64,000 nt of DNA from Anaerolineae bacterium (lineage in GTDB: Bacteria; Chloroflexota; Anaerolineae; Aggregatilineales; J027): positions 124,001 to 188,000 of the forward strand of contig WBUL01000006.1 of NCBI GenBank assembly GCA_008933735.1. The letters run 5' to 3'. The notes beneath the pieces were generated by a model. The model was given only the letters and a program-made list of their open reading frames with translations. It did not search any database and was not told where the DNA came from. Position numbers and translations under genes: made by a program. Each line of letters begins with the position of its first letter. Positions within the stretch are counted from its first letter, which is position 1. Below are positions 42,956 to 52,364 of this stretch, piece after piece.

Positions 42956-43141
42956 CACAAGTGTTTGAAATGCAGTAGCGCCGTAACCCCTGTTGAGGTT
43001 ACGGATTCCCTGAAGCTCTGTTTGTTTCAAGAAACCCTGCTCCGGCAAAACACCGAATGCAGCAAATTTCTTAGCAGCTCTCCACCGTCCTTACCAGACG
43101 GGTCATTCTTCAAGAGTTAAAACCGTAGTCGCAGTAGCACT
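42926..43141 (-). ncRNA. Structured RNA leader upstream of recX-rny
   Basis: The 372-base gap 42907-43278 holds no gene. On the minus strand it can fold into several nested elements. A closing stem pairs GACTACGG (43130-43123) with CCGTAGTC (42952-42945). A 7-bp stem CTTGAAG/CTTCAGG lies inside. Inner hairpins are CCGTC-loop-GACGG, an AAGAAA...TTTCTT stem enclosing CTGC/GCAG, and CCGTAACC/GGTTACGG. The 3' closing arm is also the left arm of a terminator hairpin CAGCCGTAG/CTACGGCTG (42928-42955), followed by TTTGTGTTTAT. The two states exclude each other, as in riboswitches. No known class is matched. Confidence 0.55.
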
Positions 43142-43226
43142 AAGAAGACTGTGTACCGTTATGTATGTACATTGATTAAATTATGCCCCGTTTTTGCAAT
43201 TTGCACAAGCCCGCTGATCTCTGGAA

Positions 43227-43259
43227 TCAAAAATCACGCCGATTCTACTCATCGGCGTG
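43227..43259 (-). terminator. Terminator of the hsp20-lon-response regulator operon
   Basis: Leftward CACGCCGAT / ATCGGCGTG stem with a 7-base loop, followed by ATTTTTGATT, 20 bases after the response regulator stop. Confidence 0.9.
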
Positions 43260-43278
43260 GGAAAGGTAAAACGACCTG

Positions 43279-43638
43279 TCAACTCAACAGATCCAGAAAA
43301 ATATCCGGCAAATCGGCTGGCTCAAAGGGCTTGAGCAAGAACATGTCTACCCCAGAAGCGAGTGCCTCTTGTTCCACATCCAGACCGGAAACCATAACAA
43401 TGGGAGTCTGGGCAAAACGGGCGTCTCTGCGTAGTTGATGGACTACTTCCAGCCCATCCATATCATTGAGGTTGAAGTCCACCATGAACAGATGCGGCGG
43501 ATTCGCGGCGGCTTTTTCCAATGTCTGAGCACCACGCGGCACAACCGTGACCTCAAACCCGGCAGGTTCAAGTTCCAGCAGGGTTTTTAGCAGTTTGGTC
43601 ATACTGGCGTCGTCATCAACGATCATTACTTTTACCAA
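43279..43638 (-). CDS. Single-domain response regulator (CheY-like receiver)
   Basis: A 119-residue receiver domain with no output domain. The acidic pocket is MIVDDDAS, the phosphoacceptor Asp is in FMVDFNLND (about 53), and Ser and Lys follow in MVSGL and FLLKPF. The TTG start at 43638 has GGTG 8 bases upstream and is 11 bases after lon; the alternative ATG four codons in would lose the first strand. It is last in the hsp20-lon operon. No histidine kinase is nearby. Confidence 0.88.
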   Translation of the reverse strand: MVKVMIVDDDASMTKLLKTLLELEPAGFEVTVVPRGAQTLEKAAANPPHLFMVDFNLNDMDGLEVVHQLRRDARFAQTPIVMVSGLDVEQEALASGVDMFLLKPFEPADLPDIFLDLLS

Positions 43639-43649
43639 AGCAGCACCTT

Positions 43650-46166
43650 TTACTTGTTCTTTTTGACTCGTGGTCTGGAGGGCTTCACAAGAGCCGCTTC
43701 CAACACCTGATCAACACTGTCCACCAGCACAAAAGTCAATTTCTGGCGAACATCTTCCGGAATTTCTTCCAGATCAGGCTCGTTACGCTTCGGCAGAATC
43801 ACTGTGTCCAGACCGTATCTATCTGCTGCTAACACTTTATCCTTAATGCCGCCAACTGGCAATACCTGACCCCGCAGAGTGACTTCGCCCGTCATAGCAA
43901 CATTGCTTTTTACCGCACGTCCGGTAACCAGAGAAACCAGGGCGGTAGTCATGGTGACACCTGCGGACGGGCCATCTTTGGGAATTGCACCCGCTGGAAC
44001 ATGCAGATGAATATCGTGCTTCTCGAAGTACTCTTCGTCGATGTTTAACTCATTTGCCCGCGATCTCACATAACTAAAGGCCGCCCGTGCGCTTTCCTGC
44101 ATCACGGCCCCAAGCTGGCCTGTAAACTGGAAACCGGTCTTACCGGGCATCTGGGCAGCTTCTACAAACAGCACATCCCCGCCCATAGGAGTCCAGGCCA
44201 ATCCAACTGCGACGCCTGACTGGTCAGTGCGTTCTTCAATTTCCTCGCGGTAACCTGCCTTCGGGGGTCGCAGCAGTTCACGGACTTCATCCACACCGAC
44301 GTTGTAATGTTTATCTTCCCCGGCTGCAACTCGCACCGCGACTTTTCGCACCACGGTTCCTATTTGCCGTTCCAGATTGCGGACACCTGCCTCGCGGGTA
44401 TAGTTGCGAATAAGATAGGCGATGGCGTCATCATCAAGCGAAATCTCATCCGGCATCAGCCCGTTTTCGCGGATTTGACGCGGAATCAGGTATTGTAACG
44501 CGATCTGGACTTTTTCCTGCTCGGTATAACCACTAAGCTGGATAAGTTCCATCCGGTCCCGGAGCGGCGGCGGAATGGGTTCCAGTTCGTTGGCCGTTGT
44601 GATGAACATGATTTCGGACAGGTCAAATGCCACATCCAGGTAGTGGTCACGGAAAGTGCTGTTTTGTTCCGGGTCAAGCACTTCCAGCAGCGCAGAGGAC
44701 GGATCGCCACGAAAATCACGGCCCAACTTGTCGATTTCATCCAGCATAATCACCGGGTTGCGTGACCCGCTCCGACGCAGGGATTGAATCAACCGTCCGG
44801 GCATTGCCCCCACATAGGTGCGGCGAAAGCCGCGAATTTCGGCCTCGTCCCTTACCCCGCCAAGGCTCATGCGGATAAATTTACGTCCCATCGCCCTCGC
44901 AATAGACGCGCCCAGCGATGTTTTACCCACCCCTGGCGGGCCAACAAAACACAGAATCGCTCCGGATCGAATACGCCGGATCTGGTCTTCGCGCTCAACC
45001 TGTGCTTCCAGTTCGTCTGCGCGTTCCAACGTCAATTTCCTCACAGCCAGAAATTCCAGGATGCGGTCTTTGACATCACTCAGCCCGTAGTGATCCTCGT
45101 GGAGCACCTGCCGGGCATGGTTAATATCGAGATTGTCCTCGGTACGTTTGCTCCAGGGCAAATCGGTTATCAGATCAAGATAGGTACGGATGACACCATA
45201 TTCCGCTGCCGCTGTAGGCAGCTTGGCAAGGCGATCCAGTTCACGGCGGGCTTCTTTTTCGGCTTCTTCGGTCATGCCTGCCGCTTCGATTTTGCGACGG
45301 AATTCCTCGATCTCAACCGTCTGTTCGTCGCCCTCGCCCAACTCTTTCTGGATGGCTTTTAACTGCTCACGCAAGAAGTATTCGCGCTGCAATTTTTCCA
45401 TCTCAGACTGCGCTTCCGTCTGGATTTTGCGCCCCAGCTCAAGGACTTCCAATTCCTTATTTAACACGGTCATCAGACGGTGCAGTTTGGCGCTCACACT
45501 TTCCAGTTCCAGAATTTCCTGCTGGTTTTCCAGGTTAATCCGGACGTAGGTGGCGATAGAGTAAACCAGTTGCAGGGGATCATCAAAATTAAGTGCCGAG
45601 GCGATGAGTTCACCAGGGATATTCGGAACGAGTTCCGCCAGTTTATTGAACTGATCGACTACGTTCCGCATCAGGGCTTCCACCTCCAGCGAGGATTCGA
45701 CCTTTTCCGGCACAGAAATGACATTCGCCCGCAGAAATGGCTCAATCTGCGTATATTCCGCGATTTCGATACGGGCCAGGCCCTGTACCAGCAGCCGCAC
45801 CGTACCATCCGGGGCGCGGAATAAACGGTGTATCTGCGCCAGTGTCCCAATGTGGTGAATATCATCCGGCCCTGGGGTTTCCAGATGGGGATCTTTGGCA
45901 CTGAATAAACCGATGATGCGGTCTTCGGAAGTAGCGACTTCGTCCACCAGTTTTAAGGAACGCGCCTGCCCAACCGTCAGCGGCATCGCGGTATGCGGAA
46001 ATACCACCAGTCCCCGCAGGGGCAAAATGGGCAAATTGGCAGGAATATGAAGATCATCATCCCGCAAATCGGGCGCTCTTTCCGCCTGTTCTACAGGAAC
46101 TTCTTCAATAGCCCCTTCTTCATCAATGACCGGGATTTCAGCCTTGGTTTTTTCATCCGATGTCAT
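43650..46166 (-). CDS. lon: ATP-dependent Lon protease
   Basis: AAA+ serine protease for damaged and regulatory proteins. N-terminal LON domain (about 40-240, [19 protein letters not shown]), coiled coil, AAA+ domain with Walker [12 protein letters not shown] and Walker [12 protein letters not shown], and the proteolytic Ser in [11 protein letters not shown] with Lys downstream. The protein is 838 residues. The ATG at 46166 has AGGTG 6 bases upstream and overlaps the last 14 bases of hsp20. Confidence 0.97.
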   Translation of the reverse strand: MTSDEKTKAEIPVIDEEGAIEEVPVEQAERAPDLRDDDLHIPANLPILPLRGLVVFPHTAMPLTVGQARSLKLVDEVATSEDRIIGLFSAKDPHLETPGPDDIHHIGTLAQIHRLFRAPDGTVRLLVQGLARIEIAEYTQIEPFLRANVISVPEKVESSLEVEALMRNVVDQFNKLAELVPNIPGELIASALNFDDPLQLVYSIATYVRINLENQQEILELESVSAKLHRLMTVLNKELEVLELGRKIQTEAQSEMEKLQREYFLREQLKAIQKELGEGDEQTVEIEEFRRKIEAAGMTEEAEKEARRELDRLAKLPTAAAEYGVIRTYLDLITDLPWSKRTEDNLDINHARQVLHEDHYGLSDVKDRILEFLAVRKLTLERADELEAQVEREDQIRRIRSGAILCFVGPPGVGKTSLGASIARAMGRKFIRMSLGGVRDEAEIRGFRRTYVGAMPGRLIQSLRRSGSRNPVIMLDEIDKLGRDFRGDPSSALLEVLDPEQNSTFRDHYLDVAFDLSEIMFITTANELEPIPPPLRDRMELIQLSGYTEQEKVQIALQYLIPRQIRENGLMPDEISLDDDAIAYLIRNYTREAGVRNLERQIGTVVRKVAVRVAAGEDKHYNVGVDEVRELLRPPKAGYREEIEERTDQSGVAVGLAWTPMGGDVLFVEAAQMPGKTGFQFTGQLGAVMQESARAAFSYVRSRANELNIDEEYFEKHDIHLHVPAGAIPKDGPSAGVTMTTALVSLVTGRAVKSNVAMTGEVTLRGQVLPVGGIKDKVLAADRYGLDTVILPKRNEPDLEEIPEDVRQKLTFVLVDSVDQVLEAALVKPSRPRVKKNK

Positions 46167-46596
46167 GCGTGTCACCTGACTTCTCGCTGTCACTTGATAT
46201 ATTGACAACTGTGATCTCGTGATCCTGTTTTTGGCGCGGCAGCACCACCTTCAGGAAACCATCTTCATAGGTTGCCGATATACTTTCGCGGTCTACTTTC
46301 CAGGGCAGGTTCACCACAGTGCGGAAATCTCCGTAGCGCACTTCAAGCTGATGATAGGCGGTCACGCGCTCGTCAATGGGAGGAGTGCGGCGTCCTTCGA
46401 TAATCAACTGCCGATCTGCCAGCGTGACTGAAAAATTCCCCGCCTGCATCCCCGCCATTTCAATCACAACGATGAACCGGTCTTCGGCTTCATAAGCGTC
46501 TGTAGCAGGCTGCCACAGACTGTTACGCCGCGCCATCACCATGCGGCGAAACCAGTCGTAGGGTTCATTAAGCGGTTTTTCCGGCTTATTAGACAT
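46153..46596 (-). CDS. Small heat shock protein Hsp20
   Basis: A 147-residue alpha-crystallin-domain chaperone. The crystallin domain (about 35-125) shows [17 protein letters not shown] and [17 protein letters not shown], with short N- and C-terminal arms. It is upstream of lon and overlaps its start, giving a holdase-protease operon. No CIRCE element or clear heat-shock promoter was found upstream. Confidence 0.92.
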   Translation of the reverse strand: MSNKPEKPLNEPYDWFRRMVMARRNSLWQPATDAYEAEDRFIVVIEMAGMQAGNFSVTLADRQLIIEGRRTPPIDERVTAYHQLEVRYGDFRTVVNLPWKVDRESISATYEDGFLKVVLPRQKQDHEITVVNISSDSEKSGDTHDIG

Positions 46597-46680
46597 ACAT
46601 GGTAACCCTTCGAGTCCACGAAAGTGTATGAAATCTTATCACAGGCTTTCCAGACTACCTATCAGAGCTTTATCAGAAAG

Positions 46681-47853
46681 TTAATCAAAGGTGCGGGTAT
46701 CCCGCACAAGGCGAGTCCCTTCAATGGACTCAACGACCTTCACTGAGTCTATGCTTAACCGCGCTGTCTCTTTGACTGCTTTCGCCAATTCATCGGGATT
46801 GACATCGCCAACCACATGCAGCGTAACCGTATCGCGGGCGCCGTCGCGCCCCACGACCGCCTGGATTTGTTTAATCGCAGGAAAGGCTGCGGAGGCGGCT
46901 CTTAGGGCATTTGGATGCAGGAACATGCCGCGCACCTTAATGGCTTCACCAGAACGGCCCATCCAGCCCTGCAACCACTTCTGGGTTGTACCATCTTCGT
47001 GTGTGACGGTCTTCATGATAGACAGATCACCCGTGCCAAAACGAATGAGCGGGTAGGTGTGGCTCAAACTGGTAACAACGACCTCCCCCAATTCCCCCTC
47101 CGTCAGCAGTTCACCCGTTTCCGGGCTGCATACCTGAATAATGACATTCTGTGGCACATACAAACCAGGTTTACCAGGGATTTCGTAAGCCAGAATGCCC
47201 AGGTCGGCAGTGGCGTATGCCTGCGATGTGACCATGCCATAGGTGCCCTCAAATTTTTGTCGCTGCGAGGGCGTGTAGGGTTCGGCAGAAAAGAAGGCCT
47301 TTTTGATCGGAAGCCGCGAAATGCCCATTTCTTCAGCTTTTGCCAGAATCATCTCAAGGAAACTGGGCGTCCCGACATAAGCGGTAGTCTGTAAATCCAT
47401 GATGACTTTAATCTGAACTTCCACATTTCCCGGCCCCATCGGGATAATCGTCGCACCAATAGTCGCCAGCGCTTCATCCATCAGCAGACCTGCCGGAACC
47501 ATGTGATACAAAAATGTATTCAATACAAGGTCATCATCCGTAAATCCAGCCTTTGTGAAGGCCTCTTTGGCAGCATCCTGAGCGGCAGAATCCCCATAAC
47601 CATGTGGGTCATAAATTGGCCCCGGCGAAAGGTAAACACGCTGCAATTTTTTGATCGGCACGGTCACAAATCCCCCGAAAGGCGGGTTTTCCTGCTGCAT
47701 TTGCTGGAGCTTATCTTTGGATGTGACCGGGATTTTCTGCAAGTCATCAAGGGTGTGGATGTCGGCGGGATTGACCCCGGCCTCGTCCATGATGCCGCGA
47801 ATAGCAGGGGCATTGTCATAAACATATTGAATGTGTGACTGGATACTGGTCAT
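46681..47853 (-). CDS. Phenylacetate-CoA ligase-like adenylate-forming enzyme
   Basis: A 390-residue ANL-superfamily enzyme of the PaaK type, making acyl-AMP and then acyl-CoA from an aryl or alkyl carboxylate. PaaK-family features: YVYDNAPAIRGIMDEAG at the start, a LPVTSKDKLQ-like segment, SQAYATADLGILAYE, and ATP/hinge motifs PLIRFGTGDLS and GRSGEAIKVRGMFLHP. The Lys-containing C-terminal subdomain is shortened. The substrate is unknown and no aromatic-catabolism genes are close. A PadR-type regulator gene lies just before it. Confidence 0.82.
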   Translation of the reverse strand: MTSIQSHIQYVYDNAPAIRGIMDEAGVNPADIHTLDDLQKIPVTSKDKLQQMQQENPPFGGFVTVPIKKLQRVYLSPGPIYDPHGYGDSAAQDAAKEAFTKAGFTDDDLVLNTFLYHMVPAGLLMDEALATIGATIIPMGPGNVEVQIKVIMDLQTTAYVGTPSFLEMILAKAEEMGISRLPIKKAFFSAEPYTPSQRQKFEGTYGMVTSQAYATADLGILAYEIPGKPGLYVPQNVIIQVCSPETGELLTEGELGEVVVTSLSHTYPLIRFGTGDLSIMKTVTHEDGTTQKWLQGWMGRSGEAIKVRGMFLHPNALRAASAAFPAIKQIQAVVGRDGARDTVTLHVVGDVNPDELAKAVKETARLSIDSVKVVESIEGTRLVRDTRTFD

Positions 47854-47872
47854 GAGTCTCCTCAGGTCTCGG

Positions 47873-48634
47873 TTATTTTTCGTCCGAGTTCAGGGTGTCT
47901 GTTTTTTTGCTGATGACGGTTTCATCCCCTGATGCACGGCGCCGTTTTGGGGGCGGCGGCAAATCTTCAGGGGCAATTTCATCCTTTTTCCGATGGTCAC
48001 GGGTCGAATGTTTGTGAAACGAATCTTCGTCCTGCGGCAGAATCAACTGCTGCATACGCGGCATGTCTTCGTCTTTTGCCACAACGGGCGGTTCATCCTG
48101 CGGCGCCTGTGTTTCCCAGCTTTCATACCACTTATCAAACCACACCATTTCCGCTTCCAGCAGGGCAATCTGGTGCTCAAACATTGAAACAATGTGGAAA
48201 GGAATATTTTGTGTGCTGAGATGGTCAAGCTGTTCGACGAGGTGATCGTACTGGGTTTGCAGTCCGGCCCGGTAACTTTTTAAGGAATGGCGTACCTGAG
48301 TGGTTTTCAGCACACGCAGGTTTGCCAGGCCAATATCAAAACTGTAGGGCAGGTGATGCGGTGTGGATAGCCTATCGGTAATAGCCGTTTGCAGGATTCC
48401 CACCCCCGCCGAGGTCAAACGAAACGTCTTGTCGCGCTGATGCTCAATTTCGTTCTCATTCGTCGCTTCGATGAGACCCTGGCTTTCCAGCTTGTCAATT
48501 ACATAATATACTGAACGTGTGCCGATCAGCGTCCAGGAACGAATATTGCGTTCATTCAGAACCGATTGCAGGTCGTATCCAGTGATGGGCGCTTCAGCAA
48601 TAATGCTCAATATTGCGAGTTCGGCATCGGTCAT
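47873..48634 (-). CDS. PadR-family transcriptional regulator
   Basis: A 253-residue protein. The N-terminal winged helix (about 1-85) has AELAILSIIAEAPITGYDL and SVYYVIDKLESQGLIEA, classic PadR. A helical C-terminal domain (about 100-170) and a long acidic/basic tail follow, the tail being atypically extended (about 180-253). The ATG at 48634 has AGGGGG 7 bases upstream. It is probably co-transcribed with the SRPBCC gene and the ligase and may regulate them. Confidence 0.88.
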   Translation of the reverse strand: MTDAELAILSIIAEAPITGYDLQSVLNERNIRSWTLIGTRSVYYVIDKLESQGLIEATNENEIEHQRDKTFRLTSAGVGILQTAITDRLSTPHHLPYSFDIGLANLRVLKTTQVRHSLKSYRAGLQTQYDHLVEQLDHLSTQNIPFHIVSMFEHQIALLEAEMVWFDKWYESWETQAPQDEPPVVAKDEDMPRMQQLILPQDEDSFHKHSTRDHRKKDEIAPEDLPPPPKRRRASGDETVISKKTDTLNSDEK

Positions 48635-48644
48635 GGCGTTCCCC

Positions 48645-49322
48645 CTACGCATTCATGCGGATATTGCCATTCGATTTTTCTTTCGGAGTAACATGAATTT
48701 CTTTGTTGGCCTGTGCCAATTCAGCAACGTTACGAAGCTGCGTTGTCATTTGGATAAATTCAACCGGCTCATACAACAAATTATAGAGTTTGCCAGGGAT
48801 GCCTGTGCTGAATCCGCGCACCCGTGCTACTAATCGGGTACGCTGCCCATGCTGGCGCAGCAAAATGTAGGAAAATACTAAATCTGTGGTGGTGCCGAAT
48901 AGATTAGGAATATCAAATGCGCCGAAAATGATGTAATTAGGTTGATCCAGACGCAGCACTTTGAGACCGTTATCCAGCGCCATACCAACTTTAACTTCCG
49001 GCAGGTCATGGCGGATAAAGTTCGCGCTGGGAATACCTTTGTTGCTCAACGGGTCAATATTGTAAAAGCCAGTGGTGTCACGCCCCATTTGCGCCAGCCA
49101 GGGCCAGATGGCCTCCGGTGCAGCCTGAATATCGATGCCGCGTGTGGCCTGGAAGTTGGGACGCAGGATGAGATCATCACCGGGAAACTGTTGTTCGGCT
49201 TCCCCAAGTTTCGTTCCCCAAGTCAGCATCCGTGGACGCAGCCAGAAATAATAGGCCAGAGCTGCTCCCGTCACGACGGGAAATAGGGGAAAGCCGCCCT
49301 TTTCATTGTTTTTTTCGCTCAT
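48645..49322 (-). CDS. SRPBCC (START-like) protein with N-terminal membrane segment
   Basis: A 225-residue protein. A short hydrophobic segment (about 12-28) precedes an SRPBCC/polyketide-cyclase fold of ~150 residues beginning IDIQAAPEAIWPWLAQMG, the typical lipid- or ligand-binding START-like start. GAGGAAA precedes the ATG. It is upstream of the PadR gene, whose start region it overlaps closely. The ligand is unknown. Confidence 0.78.
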   Translation of the reverse strand: MSEKNNEKGGFPLFPVVTGAALAYYFWLRPRMLTWGTKLGEAEQQFPGDDLILRPNFQATRGIDIQAAPEAIWPWLAQMGRDTTGFYNIDPLSNKGIPSANFIRHDLPEVKVGMALDNGLKVLRLDQPNYIIFGAFDIPNLFGTTTDLVFSYILLRQHGQRTRLVARVRGFSTGIPGKLYNLLYEPVEFIQMTTQLRNVAELAQANKEIHVTPKEKSNGNIRMNA

Positions 49323-49355
49323 TCGCTTTTCCTCTCGCTGAAACCATTATAACCC

Positions 49356-51212
49356 CTACGGTTGAAAAATTAATTTATCTCCGCAAAGGCGAATTTCAAT
49401 CCGCTGTGCCAACCGGATGAATTCACGAGATTCACACTCGGTTGAGGGGGCGGCTTCCAGCGCGATGACGGGCGTCCACCCCCACCGATCCATCATGCTA
49501 AACATCCATGATCGGTGATCTTCGATCTCTGCTGGAATAGCAACTTCCAGCGCCTCTGCCGGATTTTTGTTCAAATAGTCCCGAATATCCCGTCGTGTTT
49601 CCCAATCCGACGCCGGAATCCACAATTCGTAATTAAAACCATTCATCGGAATCACTTCCTGCGGGATGTAGGCGTCGTAAATCGCTGACAGGACGGGTTC
49701 CGGGTAAAACTGTGCCCGGAAGATGATTAACCCAAATCCCTGCGACTCGATCACAGCTATCAGATTCTTTGGGTCAAACAGATCATTCTCGTACAGATTC
49801 AAAAGCTGAGTCGGATTGCTGATAACCTCACGCTCGGCCTGAAGGCTGAAACCGGCTTCCTCGCTCAAAACGGGCAGGTCGCTGGCTCTGATACGGTCAA
49901 CGATCTTCCAACCGCTGTCTTCGTCTTCCTGGGAGGTCAAGTGTCCAATAGTGGCATAACCTGGTGTCCAGCCTGCTGCATCATACAGGGGATAGCGATG
50001 CCCAGGAGCAGGTTCAAAACCCAATGCCTGGCTGATGGGCTCAAAAACAGCGCCGCTGGTTGGCATTTTGACCACCGTAACCCCATAGATAATCATTAAG
50101 ATGAGGCAAAGCATCCCCAGACTTTGTTTCAGTCCAGGAGAAAACGTCATATTCAGGAAGGGACGCGACAGATAATTTTCCGGAAACACCCAGGTCTGAT
50201 TCAGAGTGCGTGAGATAAAAATCCCCGCCAGAATGCAGGCCGCTGCAAGACTGGTCGCAAAGTAACTGTCACCTGCTCCCCATTTGCCTGCGCCAATCGT
50301 GCTGATCGTCGCTACAACAAACCATACAGCATAGATCGACAGCCGCGCAAAATACAGTTCATACACGGTGAGCAGCCCTGCCAGCAGTAAAATCGGCCAG
50401 TGAAGGCGTACATACTGCTTGAGCAGACCTGTAAACTGTGACATGATGAACTGGTTGACATTTGCGGCGACGATGTTTGTGTACCACTGACCCTCTGTGA
50501 TGATATTGAGAATGAGGAAAATGAGACCTGCCGCAGCGCCCAGGCCAAGGCTGTAGACAATTGAACGGCGCGGATTACGGATAAACAGCCATAGAAAGAC
50601 CGCCGCGCAGGTATAAGCGGCAAGCTGTTTGGTGTACCCGGCGATGAGGAGCAGTCCCATACCCAGGCGTAAGCGCTGGCGCTGTTGGGGCCGTTCAAGC
50701 GCGTTCGCCAGTGTGACGACAGCCAGCACCTCAAACATGACCATGAAATAATGCTGGCGAAACAAAGGCCCGATATGGTAAATATAATTGGAGGCTAAAA
50801 AGGCGAACCCCATCAAGGCAGCAATTTCGCGCCGCCTGCCGCCATCCCGGTACACAGCAAAACCGATGGTGCCTGCCGTGACCAGCGTACTGAGAAAGGC
50901 CACCAGACGCCCATACCAGTATTCCGGGCCAAAAATCCACACAAACGGGATGAGAACAACATGGTAGATCGGCGGATAATTACTGGCATAAAAGGGCCAG
51001 GTCTCATTATTGCGGTAGGGAGATTTGCCTTCGCTCAGATAGAGAGTGTCATTGAGCTCAAACCCCTCACCCTGGTCATAGTCAAATGGGAACTGCATCA
51101 GGGAAAAGCTGTAATACACATAAATAAAAAAATGAAGCACCACTAAAATCAGCGCTAACCCGACGAATACCTGCTGCCAACGGCCCCACTGTCCAGAAAA
51201 CATGGTTTGCAT
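49356..51212 (-). CDS. Multi-span membrane glycosyltransferase-like protein (GT39/ArnT-like)
   Basis: A 618-residue protein with about ten hydrophobic helices in its first 400 residues and a ~200-residue external C-terminal domain. The first loop after helix 1 carries acidic residues (FDYDQGEGFELNDTLYL) like the Asp/Glu loop of PMT/ArnT-type lipid-phosphate-sugar glycosyltransferases, which act outside the membrane. The start overlaps the previous small gene by one base (TAATG), so translation is coupled. The exact sugar or acceptor cannot be told. Confidence 0.72.
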   Translation of the reverse strand: MQTMFSGQWGRWQQVFVGLALILVVLHFFIYVYYSFSLMQFPFDYDQGEGFELNDTLYLSEGKSPYRNNETWPFYASNYPPIYHVVLIPFVWIFGPEYWYGRLVAFLSTLVTAGTIGFAVYRDGGRRREIAALMGFAFLASNYIYHIGPLFRQHYFMVMFEVLAVVTLANALERPQQRQRLRLGMGLLLIAGYTKQLAAYTCAAVFLWLFIRNPRRSIVYSLGLGAAAGLIFLILNIITEGQWYTNIVAANVNQFIMSQFTGLLKQYVRLHWPILLLAGLLTVYELYFARLSIYAVWFVVATISTIGAGKWGAGDSYFATSLAAACILAGIFISRTLNQTWVFPENYLSRPFLNMTFSPGLKQSLGMLCLILMIIYGVTVVKMPTSGAVFEPISQALGFEPAPGHRYPLYDAAGWTPGYATIGHLTSQEDEDSGWKIVDRIRASDLPVLSEEAGFSLQAEREVISNPTQLLNLYENDLFDPKNLIAVIESQGFGLIIFRAQFYPEPVLSAIYDAYIPQEVIPMNGFNYELWIPASDWETRRDIRDYLNKNPAEALEVAIPAEIEDHRSWMFSMMDRWGWTPVIALEAAPSTECESREFIRLAQRIEIRLCGDKLIFQP

Positions 51213-51430
51213 TACGCGGGGGTATCTCCCAAGGGAAGCAGCGAAATTCCGACAAGAAGCATCAAGGCGGCCAGCGCCATCCCGATTTTTTGCGAAGGGC
51301 CAAATCCGCCCTGGGGATCGCTCAGACCCAGTTCATCGAACAACAAAATCCCCACCAGCGCCACACCACCTCCTATGATTGCCAGCAGGCCAAGCTGCCT
51401 TTTGGTGAGCGTAAAATGAGAATTCAGCAA
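51212..51430 (-). CDS. Small two-span membrane protein
   Basis: A 72-residue protein with helices at about 12-34 and 48-66. I chose the TTG at 51430 because GGGAG is 9 bases upstream; earlier in-frame starts exist but add a sequence with no features. It is directly coupled to the glycosyltransferase gene. No family recognised. Confidence 0.55.
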   Translation of the reverse strand: MLNSHFTLTKRQLGLLAIIGGGVALVGILLFDELGLSDPQGGFGPSQKIGMALAALMLLVGISLLPLGDTPA

Positions 51431-51529
51431 AAATTCATACTCCCTGTTCCAAACCCGCAATACTACCACGAAACTTCTCATTTGGAACTGCGTATAGTAT
51501 TGTACAGAGATGGAGAGTAAGAGGACGGA

Positions 51530-52231
51530 ATGGAAGATAAAGACTTCTTCGACACGGAGACCCCACAAAATAACAATACGCCGGAAGAGGGCGTTGAAAT
51601 CAAGGTAAAAGAAAAAGTCCGCCTATCCGCCCAGGAAGCGGAAGAAGGCCGTGATATTGTGGCGGAATATGAGGCACGCTATCATGGCAAGCAGGAAAAA
51701 TCCGACCGGGGTATCAAAATCCCACCGCGCTACAAACGGGGTGTGCGCCCTGCACCGGCGCAGGTGAGCGATGATGAAAAACTTTGGGCGGCCATCGCTC
51801 ATGCCAGTTCCCTGCTGACCATTGGGATGCTGGTTGTCAGCGCCGGACTCGGTTCCCTGCTGACCCTTTTTATCCCACTGGCGATTTACCTGGTCTATCG
51901 TCACAAATCCGAGTTTGTAGCCTACCACGCGCTGCAAGCCTTTGTTGCCCAGGCGGTTGGTTCAATTGGCGTCATGGTGCTCCTCACTGCTGGCACCATT
52001 GTCTTTATTGTATTGACATTGATTTCCGTGGTACTGATGCTCGTAGTTGTGGGGTTTGTTCTGCTCCCCATCGTGGTGATCCTGGGACTGGTCGCTCTGG
52101 GTGCAATCTTACTGCTGCCCCTGGTCATTCTTGTCCTGAGCATGATTGCCGCTGTGGAAGCCTGGGATGGCCGTTACTATAAATACCCCTGGATTGGCGA
52201 TTGGGTCGATACCAATATGTATGAGCTCTGA
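51530..52231 (+). CDS. DUF4870/Tic20-like membrane protein
   Basis: A 233-residue protein. The first ~75 residues are charged and look disordered; the DUF4870 domain follows (about 80-233), with SDDEKLWAAIAHASSLLT and YRHKSEFVAYHALQAFVAQ as its signature. Four hydrophobic helices. The ATG at 51530 is preceded by an AGGAC ribosome site. A terminator follows. The function of this family is not known. Confidence 0.82.
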   Translation: MEDKDFFDTETPQNNNTPEEGVEIKVKEKVRLSAQEAEEGRDIVAEYEARYHGKQEKSDRGIKIPPRYKRGVRPAPAQVSDDEKLWAAIAHASSLLTIGMLVVSAGLGSLLTLFIPLAIYLVYRHKSEFVAYHALQAFVAQAVGSIGVMVLLTAGTIVFIVLTLISVVLMLVVVGFVLLPIVVILGLVALGAILLLPLVILVLSMIAAVEAWDGRYYKYPWIGDWVDTNMYEL

Positions 52232-52261
52232 TTCGCTATCATCCACTCATTCCCCATTGTG

Positions 52262-52289
52262 AGCCGCCTGTAACCCAGGTGGCTTTTTT
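52262..52289 (+). terminator. Terminator of the DUF4870 gene
   Basis: AGCCGCCTG / CAGGTGGCT stem (one G-U pair), 5-base loop and a six-T run, just after the stop. Confidence 0.88.
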
Positions 52290-52309
52290 GTGCAATTTAA
52301 AACACTCCG

Positions 52310-52338
52310 TTGTCAGTGGTATAACCGTATGGTACATT
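52310..52338 (+). promoter_or_regulatory. Promoter of aspS
   Basis: TTGTCA at 52310-52315, a 17-base spacer and TACATT at 52333-52338. The aspS ATG is 26 bases farther, with AGGAAG as ribosome site, so there is no long leader. Confidence 0.75.
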
Positions 52339-52364
52339 CCTGGTTTTAAACTGAGGAAGTAGGA

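Noticed and set aside
42926..43141. Cobalamin, glycine or 6S RNA before recX
   Set aside because: Short fragments resemble parts of these RNAs (for example GGAGAGC, GCTACTGC), but none of the complete conserved cores is present by eye.
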